The translations under genes were made by a program, and so were the position numbers. Positions 1 to 10,965 of a stretch of 64,000 nt of DNA are shown here, piece after piece; position 1 is the stretch's first letter; each line of letters opens with the position of its first letter. The notes beneath the pieces are model-generated. The model did no database searches. It worked only from the letters and a program-made list of their open reading frames with translations, and was not told where the DNA came from. This DNA is from Ahaetulla prasina (taxonomy: Eukaryota; Chordata; Lepidosauria; Squamata; Colubridae), in NCBI RefSeq assembly GCF_028640845.1, contig NC_080546.1:33607020-33671019 (forward strand), given 5' to 3'.

Positions 1-200
1 GGCCAGATCTAAGCAATCTACAGGCCAGATCTGGCCCCCAGGCCTTGCATCTTAGTCCAAATCTCAACAGCTCTGAAAAAAAGATACTTAAATTCAGGCA
101 ACAATTTATCTACAGAACTATATCTTCAAATGCAATGCACTGAGTAGTTTCTGTTTTCTCCCCCTCATGGTTGGTGAGATGGTGCCAGGAGAGGTATTAT

Positions 201-465
201 GAGCCTCGAGGGTTAGAGTGGTTAGAGTGCAATACTGTAGGCTACTTCTGCTGACTGCCGGCGGTCAGCAAAAGTAGGCGGCAATTTGGCAGTTCAAATC
301 TCACCAGGCTCAAGGTTGACTCAGTCTTCCTTCCTTCCGAGGTTAGTAAAATGAGGACCCAAATTGTTGGGGGCAATATGCTGACTCTGTAAACTGCTTA
401 GAGAGGGCTGTAAAGCACTATAAAGTGGTATATAAGTGCTCTTGCTCTTGCTATTGTTGCATTCA
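201..465 (+). repeat. tRNA-derived SINE (family 2)
   Basis: The head resembles a tRNA, with an A-box-like GGTTAGAGTG near 221-240 and a B-box-like AGTTCAAATCTC at 291-302. The body carries the stretch with GGTTGACTCAG and TTGTTGGGGGCAATA also found in the other SINE family of this window. The 3' end reads GTGGTATATAAGTGC and closes in short TTGCTC/TTGCTA tandem units near 438-461. A small hairpin (TGCTGAC...GTCAGCA) lies at about 249-270. It is a typical Pol III SINE moved in trans by a LINE; family naming needs a repeat library. Confidence 0.75.
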
Positions 466-1540
466 CTTTTCTTTTTTATTCAGAAATGAGAGGTCTTTGT
501 TGCTCTTCATCTACTCATAAATTTGGCCTAATGAACTATTATCAGCACCTTTTGTGAATAACAAGTTCTGGAAGCTAATCATAGATTTTTTTACATGATT
601 ATATGAGATATATTTTTCAGCCAGATTAGCTCTTAAAGTAGTTGATAGAAGGATTGTAGCAGTTGCATTTAATCTGTTTGTTTTTAAAGCACTGTGAATT
701 TTCTTATTTTCAATCCTTGTACAGATAGCCCTGAGATTTTTATAATATGTTCTATAGTAAATATCAAAATATCAAACACATTACAGGCTTCTTTTTTTTC
801 TGTCCACTTTTACTCTACATTGACCTGGACTGACTGATAAAGAAATCTTGAAGAGCTATTAAAAGAAGTTGAGTAGAAAGACTATGATAGCATTTGTAGG
901 GTGGGACATGAAAACTGTCACAAAAAATTTAATCCACCGAATTGCAAAAAGCACTGCCATTTTATTCACTTTCACTAAGATGCCAACAGAAAATGGACCA
1001 CTGATTTTCTATTACTATCTGTGACAAGAAATCACATAATATATTTCTTACAAGTGAGTTGATATCCCGATCAGTTGATCTGTGAAGATCAAAGAGTGAA
1101 TTCACAATAGTTAATGACAGGAAATGAGAGTGATAAGAAAGTGTCTATTTGTAAAGAAAGGAAGAAAATGTCTATACATCTTCCAAGTCAGCAGTTTCTA
1201 TAAACTCATGGCTTATAGGCCGAGAACCAATGGACTCAGCTGGTTTTAGAATAACTATGCATAAGACAGCATTGTAAATCTTGAAGAGATGTGTCAAGCA
1301 GAAGTGGGGATGCTCATGCCTGTATGTTTTAACATTGTGCTTATTTTTAATAGGTATATCTAGGCTTCAGTATTACAAAGATAATAGAAGTTGCTATGCT
1401 CATTTGCCCCTTTTTCTCCAGGCTCATATATTTGTTTAATTACATGATGGCTTCTAGGAGTCCTAGGGTCCAGCAGTTGGCTGTTCTGACCTGGCTCCCA
1501 AATGACAATCCCTCTATAGTTAAGGCATAGATTTTTTTAG
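466..1540. other. no recognisable gene or repeat
   Basis: AT-rich sequence. I see no long frame, splice-flanked exon or familiar repeat on either strand. It could be intron or intergenic DNA. Confidence 0.5.
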
Positions 1541-1544
1541 ATGT

Positions 1545-1723
1545 TATTATTGTTTTTAATTTTAATTGTTTTTTTGGGTTTTAAATGTATCTTAAATTTT
1601 TGGGTCAAATTTGAATAAGTTTTTTATTTATTGTTTTATCTGTATTGTATTTATTGATTGTTTGTTTTTATTGTGGCTATTCACCCTGAGTTCTTCGGGA
1701 GAAGGGCGGTATACAAATTAAAA

Positions 1724-1727
<4 letters not shown>
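1545..1727 (+). repeat. L2-type LINE 3' end
   Basis: The T-rich 3' untranslated sequence ends in ACCCTGAGTTCTTCGGGAG and GGGCGGTATACAAAT, the same terminal signature as the intact L2 at 46934-50027. The tail runs straight into an ATT microsatellite. Only the 3' end is present, as expected for a heavily 5'-truncated insertion. Confidence 0.65.
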
Positions 1728-1787
<60 letters not shown>

Positions 1788-1815
1788 ATTAATATTATTA
1801 TTATTATTATTATTA
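1724..1815. repeat. (ATT)n microsatellite
   Basis: About 90 bp of ATT units with a few AATATT interruptions. It grows out of the A-rich tail of the preceding L2 end, so the LINE tail probably seeded it. Confidence 0.9.
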
Positions 1816-1821
1816 AACAAA

Positions 1822-1878
1822 TGTTCCCTTTATTAGGAGCACTAGCAGCCCGGCAAAAAGTCTCCCTCTCCCCCTCCC

Positions 1879-1963
<85 letters not shown>

Positions 1964-2385
1964 CAGGTTAACAAATCTGTCCAGCAGGGGGATGAATAGT
2001 TGTCTGCTACACCTATTCATCTCCACCCCCTGCCTTTTATCCCCAGATCTAGGGTGGGGCTTTGCTAGCAGTGGTGGTTCTTCTGTCACAAGGATTGGCC
2101 CATAGGTTTCCACTGCTCTCCTCTCCTCTGCCTTTTGCGTATCCACATGTCAGGCACTGGACCCAGCTGTTCCTCCTCTTCCTAATCAGCCACCTCCAGA
2201 CCTGGGGGCTGTTGACTCTTCATCTCAGGGCTGATGGACAGCCCAGGCTCCGCCTCTGTCTTTATCTCTGACAGCTCCATTCCCTCTTGCCCCTTGGAGT
2301 TTGAGGTTGCCTTGATGCTGGACCTGACTCCCATGCCTCCTCCTCATCTGATTCGACTGCTGGAGGTGGTTGACAGGCCACAACA
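1822..2385 (-). mobile_element. probable LTR (solo, left end uncertain)
   Basis: Read on the minus strand it starts TGTTGTGGCCTG, has a TATA-like GATAAAAGG near 2033-2041 and an AATAAA at 1829-1834, and the + strand ends at CCACAACA. Minus-strand frame 2 from the LTR start is open for about 40 codons, acidic and then basic. The polyadenylation signal lies only 7 bp from the assumed left end and no clear target duplication is visible, so the U5 side may be truncated by the ATT repeat. CT and CA microsatellites lie inside the R/U5 side. A Gypsy or ERV origin is possible. Confidence 0.5.
1882..1962. repeat. (CT)n(CA)n compound microsatellite
   Basis: About 18 CT units (1882-1917) pass directly into about 22 CA units (1917-1962). 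It lies inside the probable LTR and should be length-variable. The open frames across it are artefacts of the repeat. Confidence 0.95.
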
Positions 2386-2876
2386 TTGACTAATTAAATA
2401 TGCTCTATAGATTTCCCAATGCATTAAAAAAACCCAGGAGTTTTTACAATATAAAGATCCTGAAAATTGTGTCATTTTTGTAACAAGATGGAGTGCCTCA
2501 TAACACAACATTATGTTATGTGTTAGGGAGGCAAGCAGCCTCTTAATGGCTACAAGATCTTGAAAAGAACAGAGCTGAAGCTGTATGGGGTTTCTGTCGT
2601 GACTCAAGAAAGCCTTTGATCGTTTAAAATAAACTCAAACAATTAGTGTCCTAAAAACTAGAGTGTTTTTAATGGTATTCTATAAAGCTTGTTGACATGC
2701 CAGATTAAATATCTGGGTACTCAAAGGAAGAGAAAATATATTACTTTCATAATGGATAAGTGTTTTAGGCACTTCATGTTAAACCTCACAGTGTTAAATT
2801 CAAACAAAGTTGGTTAACTTGTGAATTTGTGACTGCTTTGATTATTGATTATATAATACACAAAGTTCTTCTAAAT
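2386..2876. other. no recognisable gene or repeat
   Basis: Unique-looking AT-rich sequence. A short minus-strand frame at 2344-2607 overlaps the LTR edge and shows no domain or splice context. Confidence 0.45.
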
Positions 2877-3064
2877 CAGTGCTTCTCAAATAGTGGGACG
2901 CGCCCCCCAGGGGGGGGCGCGAGGCTCCGTAAAGGGGGGCACATTTGACACGAGCCTGTCGGAGCCATCTTTTAATAATGATACTATTTACAGTCACGCG
3001 GAGGGCGCGAAAAATGTTTTCTTCTTCCTAGGGGGGCATGACAGAAAATAATTGAGAAGCACTG
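2877..3064. mobile_element. hAT-type MITE, 8-bp TSD TTCTAAAT
   Basis: Terminal inverted repeats CAGTGCTTCTCAA and TTGAGAAGCACTG bound 188 bp. TTCTAAAT is repeated exactly on both sides (2869-2876 and 3065-3072). An 8-bp duplication with CAG..CTG ends is the mark of hAT transposition. The interior is GC-rich with runs of C and G (about 2901-2940) and codes for nothing. Confidence 0.9.
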
Positions 3065-3226
3065 TTCTAAATGCAGGCCTATAAGTATCAGTCTTGGAAA
3101 GGGTTTCTTGTCAGTAACTCAGATGTTTTTACTAGTTGACCCCTGTTGAGATTCTGGTAGGTTTGCATCAGAAAGTATTATTTGAATTTTTTAGTATGTT
3201 ACCATTTCAGATATTTAATATTATAT

Positions 3227-3490
3227 ATTTTTTTTATTTGCATTTATATCCTGCCCTTCTCCGAAGACTCAGGGTGGCTTACACTATGTCAAGGAATAGT
3301 CTTCATCCATTTGTATATTATATACAAAGTCAACTTATTGCCCCCAACAATCTGGGTCCTCATTTTATCTACCTTATAAAGGATAGAAGGCTGAGTCAAC
3401 CTTGGGCCTGGTGGGACTTGAACCTGCTTTAATTGCAAGCAGCTGCTGTTAATAACAGACTGTCTTAGCAGTCTGAGCTACCAGAGGCCC
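3227..3490 (-). repeat. tRNA-derived SINE (family 1)
   Basis: Reverse orientation. The L2-like 3' end appears first as ATATCCTGCCCTTCTCCGAA with GACTCAGGGTGGCTTAC, and the tRNA-like head last, with GGTGGCTCAG-type A box (here degraded) and a B box near 3415-3426. About 265 bp, near full length. Confidence 0.85.
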
Positions 3491-4140
3491 TTTTCTTTCT
3501 GTTGACTCAAAAATAGCAAACAGATGGCTCTTTAGATGTTGCATATCATAAGCCTCAGCACCCATTATCACTTGGCCTTGCTTGCTGGAGCTGCTAGTAG
3601 TTGAGTAACTTATGGAGAATCATAGGGATTCCCCATCTTTTGGATAGAGACAACAAACTGTCTCTCAGTAACCTAGATCTTGATAGACAACTTCAGGGGA
3701 GGTGTCTGACTGATTAGAATGGGTTTTTAGCAGCTCTAGGCAGCGTTTCTGCTTGACATAACCTTGGTCCCCTGCATTTTCTTTTCTTTGCAAGCATATA
3801 TTATATGCTGGCATTTTAATTATAAAGCACCCAGAGTCAGGCAGCTTATAAATAAAATAAAATAAAATAATAAAAATATCTCAGTTTCATGATCTGTGGA
3901 TGATACGCTTCTGTCTCTTGAGCAGTGTTACTGTTCATTATTTTCTCAGTATATTGTATGTCAGGATTTAGCTTTCTGAATTTTAATCTTGTTCTTATAA
4001 TGCTTGCCAGTTCTGATTACTGCAATCACAGGCAAAAAATGGGTTGGAAGATTAGAGTACAAATCTAAACCCCTGGGCTCTGATCCATCAGATTTTGGCA
4101 CAAGTTGAATAGTCAAGCTACTTGTGTCTCAGATAAATTC
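3491..4140. other. mostly unannotated; short L2-like tail at 3828-3872
   Basis: The only repeat signature is CACCCAGAGTCAGGCAGC followed by ATAAATAAAATAAAATAAA at about 3828-3872, which resembles a decayed + strand L2 3' end. Nothing else is supported. Confidence 0.45.
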
Positions 4141-5112
4141 TAGTGGATAAGTACTTACAGTATTTCAAGAAACATTTCAAGTAATTTGCCTGATATTTTC
4201 TAAAACACTACTACTCATTTTTCAACTACTGGAAATGTTTTGCATTTGTCTCACCTTTCTACATTCCCTGCCCCCCGCCCCCACTTATACATGTTTTGAA
4301 TGTTGAAATAAGCTTTTACAATAGACTAGTAATATAGTAATTTCTCTAATTAATATTTTTTTATTTATTTTATTTGTTACAACAGTATATATAATCATAA
4401 GCATGAAATAACTATAGGATATATAAGCATATATATATGTATAAGCATGAAATAACCATACGAATTGGATAAAACCAAAGGGAACATTAGGACAGGAACG
4501 GTAGGCACGCTGGTGCTCTTATGCACGCCCCTTACAGATCTCTTAGGAATGGGGTGAGAACAATAGTAGATAGTTTTTGGTTAAAGCTTTGGTTAAAGGC
4601 TAAAGTGCATTCCAGGCATTAACTACTCTGTTACTAAAGTCATATTTTCTGCAATCAAGATTGGAGTGGTTCACATTAAGCTTAAATCTATTGTGTGCTT
4701 TTGTATTGTTGTGATTGAAGCTGAAGTAGTCTTCAACAGGAAGAACATTGTAACAGATGATTCTATGAGTTAAACTCAGGTCATGTCGATGGCAGAGGAG
4801 TTCTAAATTTTCTAAACCCAGGATTTCAAGTCTGGTGGCATAAGGTATTTTGTTGTAATCAGAGGAGTGGAGAACTCTTCTTGTAAAATATTTCTGGACA
4901 CGCTCAACTGTATTAATGTCTGAAATGAGGTGTGGGTTCCAGACAGGCGAGCTGTATAAAAGAATTGGTCTAGCAAATGTTTTATATGCTCTGGTTAGTA
5001 GTGTAATGTTTCTGGAGAAGAAGCTTTACAAACATTAATTTATATATAATACCACCTGATGAAGCATGTCTTTTAGGGGAAAGATGTCAATTGTTAGTGT
5101 ATTCCACAAACC
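4141..5112. repeat. duplicated segment, copy 1 (split by LINE)
   Basis: Bases 4141-4351 and 5027-5112 match 5361-5660 almost base for base, including the CTTTTAGGGG stretch. The L3 fragment at 4352-5026 separates the two halves here but is missing from the second copy. Confidence 0.85.
4352..5026 (-). mobile_element. L3/CR1-type LINE 3' fragment
   Basis: On the minus strand this holds the 3' part of the reverse-transcriptase reading frame and the 3' untranslated region with the family signature ACGGTAGGCACGCTGGTGC (as read on + at about 4499-4518). The 3' terminus is the TTTATTTATTTTATTTG end followed by TTACAACAG. The coding part is decayed, with an internal deletion near 4580-4610 relative to the other copies. 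It sits inside copy 1 of a local duplication. Confidence 0.85.
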
Positions 5113-5360
5113 TTCAATTACCTTCCCTTAATTTTCTTAGCCTCTGAGTCTGCATTTAAATAAAAATAAAAAACTAAAATCAAAAGGTTGATTTGTATGG
5201 AGACAGGATTGGAAAGAAATAGAAAAATAAGTATTATTTTTGACTTTGGCTTGCTAAAGTTTTCAGCTTACTGGGCTATTAAGTTGATGAATGAAATTGC
5301 ATCATAATTCTTTATCAGTGCAGAAAGAATTTGGATCTTCAGCTCATCCTCCAAAAAGTT

Positions 5361-5660
5361 AGTGGATAAGTACTACAGTATTTCAAGAAACATTTCAAGT
5401 AATTTGCCTGATATTTTCTAAAACACTAATACTCATTTTTCAACTGCGGGAAATGTTTTGCATTTGTCTTACCTTTCTAGTTTCCCACCTGCCCCAAACG
5501 TATACGTTTTGAATGTTGAAATAAGCTTGTACAATAGACTTAGATATAGTAATTTCTCTAATTCATATCTGTTTACAAACATTAATTTATATACAATACC
5601 ACCTGCTGAAGCATGTCTTTTAGGGGAAAAATGTCAATTTTAAGTGTATTCCACAATCCT
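5361..5660. repeat. duplicated segment, copy 2 (uninterrupted)
   Basis: Near-identical to 4141-4351 plus 5027-5112 joined. It therefore shows the pre-insertion state of the site hit by the LINE in copy 1. Confidence 0.85.
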
Positions 5661-7694
5661 TTAGTATTAAATTAGATATACTAATTTTTATTTCTTCAGC
5701 AAAAAGAAATAATATGTCACTATGTTTCTAACGTATGTTGTTAAGTATATTTCCTTTTAGATCTCTGTCTTTTGTTCAAGACTAAATCTCCTAGAAGATA
5801 GTTATTGATGAATTTTGTCACATAAATTGCTATGACAACCCCATAGTCTCTCTCAGTACTATTTTTCCCTACTGAATGACACTGAACTAATGGTTGCAAT
5901 ATTTGTTTCCCAGTTTCAAACAGTCTGATTTGCACTGTATATAAAAATTGAAGTCTTCTGTGAATCATGCACCTTGACCAGGTGATCTCATATACTGTAC
6001 TTGTTAAAGTGTTTTGCTGGGCAGCAACATGGAAGCATTGCCTTGTTGTAGGAGTACAAAGCCAAATTAGAGCTTAAACAAAGTACAAAGCAATTAAAAT
6101 GTCCAGTTATCAGAGAAAGATACCTCTTTTGAAAAGTCATTTTATTTATTTATTTAAAAAAATTATAGGGCTATTCATTTTAAATAACCAGCATACAATA
6201 TTCAGAGATATGAAAGCATTAAACTCAGATCAAAACTGTTTGTTTCCAAACGATAAACTGGCTGCCAGTGATTGCATGGTTATCACTTACCACAGGCAAG
6301 CTGAGTTGAGTGCCTTTAATTGGCTTTTTGGAGTTCACGACACATTCTTGAACTCGGTGGACCTTCATCATCTGATTAATTTGGCACATTTTCAGGATCA
6401 CTGCTAGCGGAGTCATCTTAGGTGCTAGATTGCTGCCCTTGATAGCTTGTTACCTTAGTATCTCGAGGATACAATTTGTCTGGAGCAGACTCCTTTTCAT
6501 TCTTACTTGGAAGAGACTATGAAACACAAAGGATTGTTTCTTTGGAGTGATATTCATTCATATACAAAACTAGTTCAATCTTCCTTAGTTCAAAGCCTCA
6601 ACAATGTCACCAAGCTGCAGTCACACAAGTATGTGTTTGTGTGTGTCTCTTGTCTCTGTCCATCCATCCAGCCAGCCAGCTATCTATCAGACAGAGGTAT
6701 GTATAATTGACACAGAAGAGTTGCTTAAGTTACAAATAAAAACTAGTAAATTTAGACAGATGCTACTGTAAATTGCAAATTAAAGAGAAGGGAAAGGTCA
6801 TTCTTTTTTAGCATTGCAACAACATTAGGAAATTCTTTTATTTGAAACTAAGGTTTGGAAATCACTGATAAGCACCAGAGGAACCATGTAATGAGGGAAT
6901 GATACTGTTCTTAGCCTTTAGATTGGTTTGGGATTTTTTTTAGCTTAGAGCATAGGGAAAGTAATGTGGGGGGTGGGGAAGCAAATCTAATCTCAGTAAA
7001 GCCTTGGAGAGTATGTTAATTATTACTGATTACCTTTCCATAACCAACCCATTTGAAGAATTTGCCACCTGCAATCTTGATTAAATCAGATCTTTGGGGT
7101 GGGTTGATGGCTTAGCTTATTTTTGCTGATAGGTTTATTTTCTCTTGGAAAAAGCATCCCCAAAGATACCTTTTCTGAGGCAACCCATTTCCATTCCTAA
7201 TATCATTTGCTCCCAATAGAGCTTCACAAGAAGTCAAATGAACAGTCTTTGATTTAGATGTCCAGAATGGCAAGCTCAATCTTTTCCTACTGCCCCAAGG
7301 ATCTCTTTCATAACTTCTGAGACCTCTAAATAGCACCACAGTATTATTTCTGTCATACACAGAAGAGCACTTGCACTAATGTGGTTCAGTGTCCTACCCT
7401 CAATGTTGATGGAAGAAAATTCAGTAATATTCCTTAAGTGGAACACTTCTATATTTACTATATCACTACCATTTAGTTAGCTACTGAAATCAACAGAATT
7501 GACTCTAGCTGTAACACAACCAGTATACACATAAATATGCTAAAACTTAAAGATGTCAGACGTATCCTGAGACGTCAGCAAAATCAACGGTAATACATTT
7601 CATCTGCCAGCTCACAGCATAGGAAATCTTTTAAGTGTCTCATTATAGTGTGCCCATATAATCCATAACCTCCAAGAACAACAGTCTTCTGGAT
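5661..7694. other. no firm gene; possible decayed LTR or exon near 6240-6480
   Basis: AT-rich, largely unrecognised. On the minus strand, 6225-6416 holds a 63-codon frame followed by a donor-like GTAAGT (near 6287-6292), but the upstream AG lacks a pyrimidine tract. Another minus frame reads a stop-interrupted acidic peptide (SSDPEN, SDDEGPPSSR) that recalls the peptide frame in the U3 of the LTR at 23462-23983. Neither reading is secure. A TTTA run at 6137-6157 may be a LINE tail. Confidence 0.3.
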
Positions 7695-8656
7695 TGTCAT
7701 TTATTTATTTATTTATTTATTTGATCATATTTATATACCGCCCTATCTCCCGAAGGACTCAGGGCGGTTTACAGGCACTTAAAAACACATAAATACAATA
7801 TAAAAACAATTAAAAAACTTATTCTAAAAGCCCAATAATTAAAAATACAGAAATAACACCCAATTTAAAACCCATAAATTTAAAATCTAACTCAGTCCTG
7901 CGCAATTAAATAAGTATGTTTTAAGCCCGCGGCGGAAGGTCCGAAGGTCCGGAAGCTGACAAAGTCCGGGGGGTAGTTCGTTCCAGAGGGTGGGAGCCCC
8001 CACAGAGAAGGCTCTTCCCCTGGGCGTCGCCAGACGACATTGCCTCGCTGACGGCACCCTGAGGAGTCCCTCTCTATGAGAGCGCACGGGTCGGTGAGAG
8101 GTATTCGGTAGCAGTAGGCGGTCCCGTAAATAACCCGGCCCTATGCCATGGAGCGCTTTAAAGGTGGTCACCAAAACCTTGAAGCGCACCCGGAAGGCCA
8201 CAGGTAGCCAGTGCAGTCTGCGCAGGATGGGTGTTATGCGGGAGCCACGGGGGGCTCCATCTATCACCCACGCAGCCGCATTCTGGACTAACTGTAGCCT
8301 CCGGATGCCCTTCAAGGGGAGCCCCATGTAGAGAGCATTGCAGTAATCCAGGCGAGACGTCACGAGTGCGTGAGTGACCGTGCATAGGGCATCCCGGTCC
8401 AGAAAGGGGCGCAACTGGCGTACCAGGCGAACCTGGTAGAACGCTCTCCTGGAGACGGCCGTCAAATGATCTTCTAGAGACAGCCATTCATCCAGGAGGA
8501 CGCCTAAGTTGCGGACCCTCTCCATCGGGGCCAATGACTCGCCACCGATGGTCAGCCGCGGATTTAGCTGACTGTACCGGGATGCCGGCATCCACAGCCA
8601 CTCTGTCTTGGAGGGATTGAGCTTGAGCCTGTTTCTCCCCATCCAGACATACAAAC
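7695..8656 (-). mobile_element. L2 LINE, 5'-truncated 3' portion
   Basis: About 960 bp of L2 in reverse orientation: a TTTA tail at 7699-7722, the 3' end with ACCGCCCTATCTCCCGAAGG, the 3' UTR, then the C-terminal coding part. It is a close relative of the intact copy at 46934-50027. No clear target duplication is visible. Confidence 0.92.
7887..8654 (-). pseudogene. L2 ORF2 C-terminal fragment (255 codons)
   Basis: Encodes the region after the RT catalytic core: the [19 protein letters not shown] block (thumb side), the [12 protein letters not shown] motif near the middle and the [16 protein letters not shown] motif further on, ending CAGLS. It aligns without gaps to about residues 685-937 of the intact L2 ORF in this window, differing at roughly one residue in fifteen by eye. 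The endonuclease and most of the RT are missing because the insertion was 5'-truncated, so no active enzyme can be made. The initiator is only the first in-frame ATG and not a real start. The intact frame suggests a young insertion. Confidence 0.9.
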
Positions 8657-8966
8657 ACTACATTGTGAGCCCAATGTAACTATTGAACATTTGCAGGTGG
8701 GTCACAGAAAATAGAAAATTAATCCTGTGATTAAAAAAACAAAAACAAAAGAGGAAGCATAAAGAACTTGCAGATACATGAGAAAGAAGACAGAAAAATG
8801 GTCATGGTTGTACTTTCATGTGTCAAAGAAATGTTTTCTCCTCTCTTGCCTAGAATGTAGCTCCCCTCCAGTTTAGTCTCCATTCTGAAACTGAGAGGGG
8901 TAGGATAGGATATATCTGACTAATCTCTATCCCATACTATTTAGTACTTTAACTACTGCATCCAGT
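8657..8966. other. unannotated spacer
   Basis: About 300 bp between two LINE copies. No feature is seen. Confidence 0.5.
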
Positions 8967-10435
8967 TTTTCTTTTATTTCATTTTGTCACAACAGCATAC
9001 ACAATCGACATAAAAAAAACAACACATTATAAAAGAAATATATATATATATAAATATGTAACAGTTATATTAATTTGATATAATGAAGGGAACAATTGGA
9101 CAGGAACGGTAGGCACTTTTGTGCTCTTATGCACGCCCCTTGTAGTCCTCTTAGGAATGGGGTGAGGTCAATAGTAGACAGTTTTTGGTTGAAGATTTTG
9201 GGATTTTGAGTAGAGACTATGGAGTCAGGTAATGAGTTCCAAGCGTTAACAACTCTGTTAAAGAAGTCATATTTTCTGCAATCAAGTTTGAAGCTGTTGA
9301 CATTAAGTTTGAATCTATTGTTTGCTCTTGTATTATTGCGATTGAAGCTGAAGTAGTCTTTTACAGGAAGGATATTGCAATAGATGATTTTGTGTGTTAA
9401 ACACAGTTCATGTCGAAGTCGGCGGAGTTCTAAGTTTTCTAATCCCAGGATTTCAAGTCTGGTGGTATAAGGTATTTTGTTGTTTTCGGAGGAGCGAAGA
9501 GCTCTTCTAGTAAAATATTTCTGTAGGCGTTCGATTGTATTTATGTCAGAGATGTGGTATGGGTTCCAGACGGATGAGCTGTATTCAAGAATAGGTCTGG
9601 CAAATGTTTTGTATGCTCTAGTTAGTAGTGTAGAGTTTTTGGAAAAGAAGCTGCGTAAAATTAGGTTTACAACTCTTAGAGCCTTTTTTGCTATGTAGTT
9701 GCAGTGGACTTTGGCATTTAGGTCATTAGATATGAAAACTCCAAGATCTTTGACAGGGTGGGGGTCGTCAGTAAGATAATGGCCATCAAGCTTGTACTTG
9801 TTGATAGGGTTCTTTTTTCCAATATGTAAGACTGAGTATTTGCTGGTTGAGATTTGGAGTTGCCAAGTTTTAGACCAATCAGAAAGAAAGTCAAGGTCTT
9901 CTTGAAGGGTAGAAATTTTGTTAGTGGTATTAAATAGTTTGACATCATCAGCAAATAGAACACAACTTGAATAGTAACTTGAGATAAGGTCACAGAGATC
10001 ATTTATGTATAGTATGAAGAGCGTTGGTCTAAGAACGCTACCTTGGGGAACACCACTTTTGACAGGAACAGGATTTGATAGAGCATTGCCAATTTTGACC
10101 ACTTGTTGTCTGTTTGACAGGAAGGCATTTATCCAATTGTGAAGAGCTCCTGAAATGCCATAGGATTTTAGTTTGAGGAGAAGTTTATCATGTACTACTG
10201 AATCAAAAGCTTTGCAGAAGTCTATGTAGATTGCATCTATTGTTTTTCCTTGATCAAGGTTGGTAGTCCATATGTTTTTGCAATGGAGAAGTTGTAAGTT
10301 ACAAGACAATTTTTTTCTGAAACCAAATTGTTTATTAGAGAGAAGGTTGTTTGTTTCAAGGTGAAGTGTAATGGATTGGTTTATGATAGATTCCATTACT
10401 TTGCATGAGACACAACATAGAGAGATAGGTACAAC
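8967..10435 (-). mobile_element. L3/CR1-type LINE, 3' 1.5 kb
   Basis: Reverse orientation: the 3' terminus (TTTATTTCATTTTGTCACAA) near 8972, the 3' UTR with GGAACGGTAGGCAC, then a long RT frame. It is 5'-truncated inside the RT domain and abuts a CR1 3' end lying in the opposite direction. Confidence 0.9.
9065..10396 (-). pseudogene. L3/CR1-type LINE reverse transcriptase, partial (443 codons)
   Basis: Non-LTR reverse transcriptase lacking its N-terminal endonuclease and early RT motifs. Visible in order: NKQFGFRKKLS (about residues 21-31), IYIDFCKAFDSVVHDKLL with its catalytic Asp (about 57-74), SGVPQGSVL (about 113-121), and LFADDVKLF, the catalytic double Asp (about 147-155), followed by the thumb and the C-terminal domain with ILEYSSSVWNPYH. 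The enzyme would prime cDNA at a nicked target. The usual stop after PFLRGL is changed from TAA to CAA, so the frame reads about 35 residues into the 3' UTR. The first Met is internal to the domain. The frame is uninterrupted but the element is truncated, so it is a dead copy. Confidence 0.9.
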
Positions 10436-10443
10436 ATAGAGAG

Positions 10444-10965
10444 ATTTTAATCACCCCAATGTAAAAAAAGATGTTGAGACTTTAGAAAGAACGCAGAGCA
10501 ACCAAGTTGATTAGTGGACTGGAGGCTAAAACATATAAAGAATGGTTGCTGGAATTGGGGATGTCTAGTTTAATGAAAAGAAGGACAAGGGGTGATATGA
10601 TAGCAGCATTCCAATATCTAATTGTTGCCACAAAGAAGAGGCAGTCAACCTATTCGCCAAAGCACCTGAAGGCAGGACAAGATAGCAATGGATGGAAAAT
10701 AATTAAGGAGAGAAGCGGCCTAAAACTAAGGAGAAATTTCCTGACAGAACAACTAATCAGTGGAACAACTTGCCTCCAGAAGTTATCAATGCTCCAACAC
10801 TGGAAGCTTTAAAGAAAAGATTGGACAATCATTTGTCTGAAATGGTATCGGGCTTCATGACTGAGCAGAGGGTTGGACTAGAAGACCAAGGTCCCTTCCA
10901 ACTCCTGTCATTCTGTTATTCTACTCTGTTAAATTCTGCGGTTTTATTCTATTTTATGTCCTGTG
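10444..10965 (+). mobile_element. CR1 LINE 3' end
   Basis: Decayed coding sequence with several stops, then the frame segment PPEVINAPTLEALKKRLDNHL, then the classic CR1 terminus GGTTGGACTAGAAGACCAAGG, CCTTCCAACTCC and short ATTCTGTTATTCTA units. Head-to-head with the L3 copy to its left. A short untranslatable relic. Confidence 0.85.

Noticed and set aside
1916..2146. 76- and 94-codon frames with CVCVCV or HTHTHT
   Set aside because: Artefacts of the CA microsatellite inside the probable LTR.
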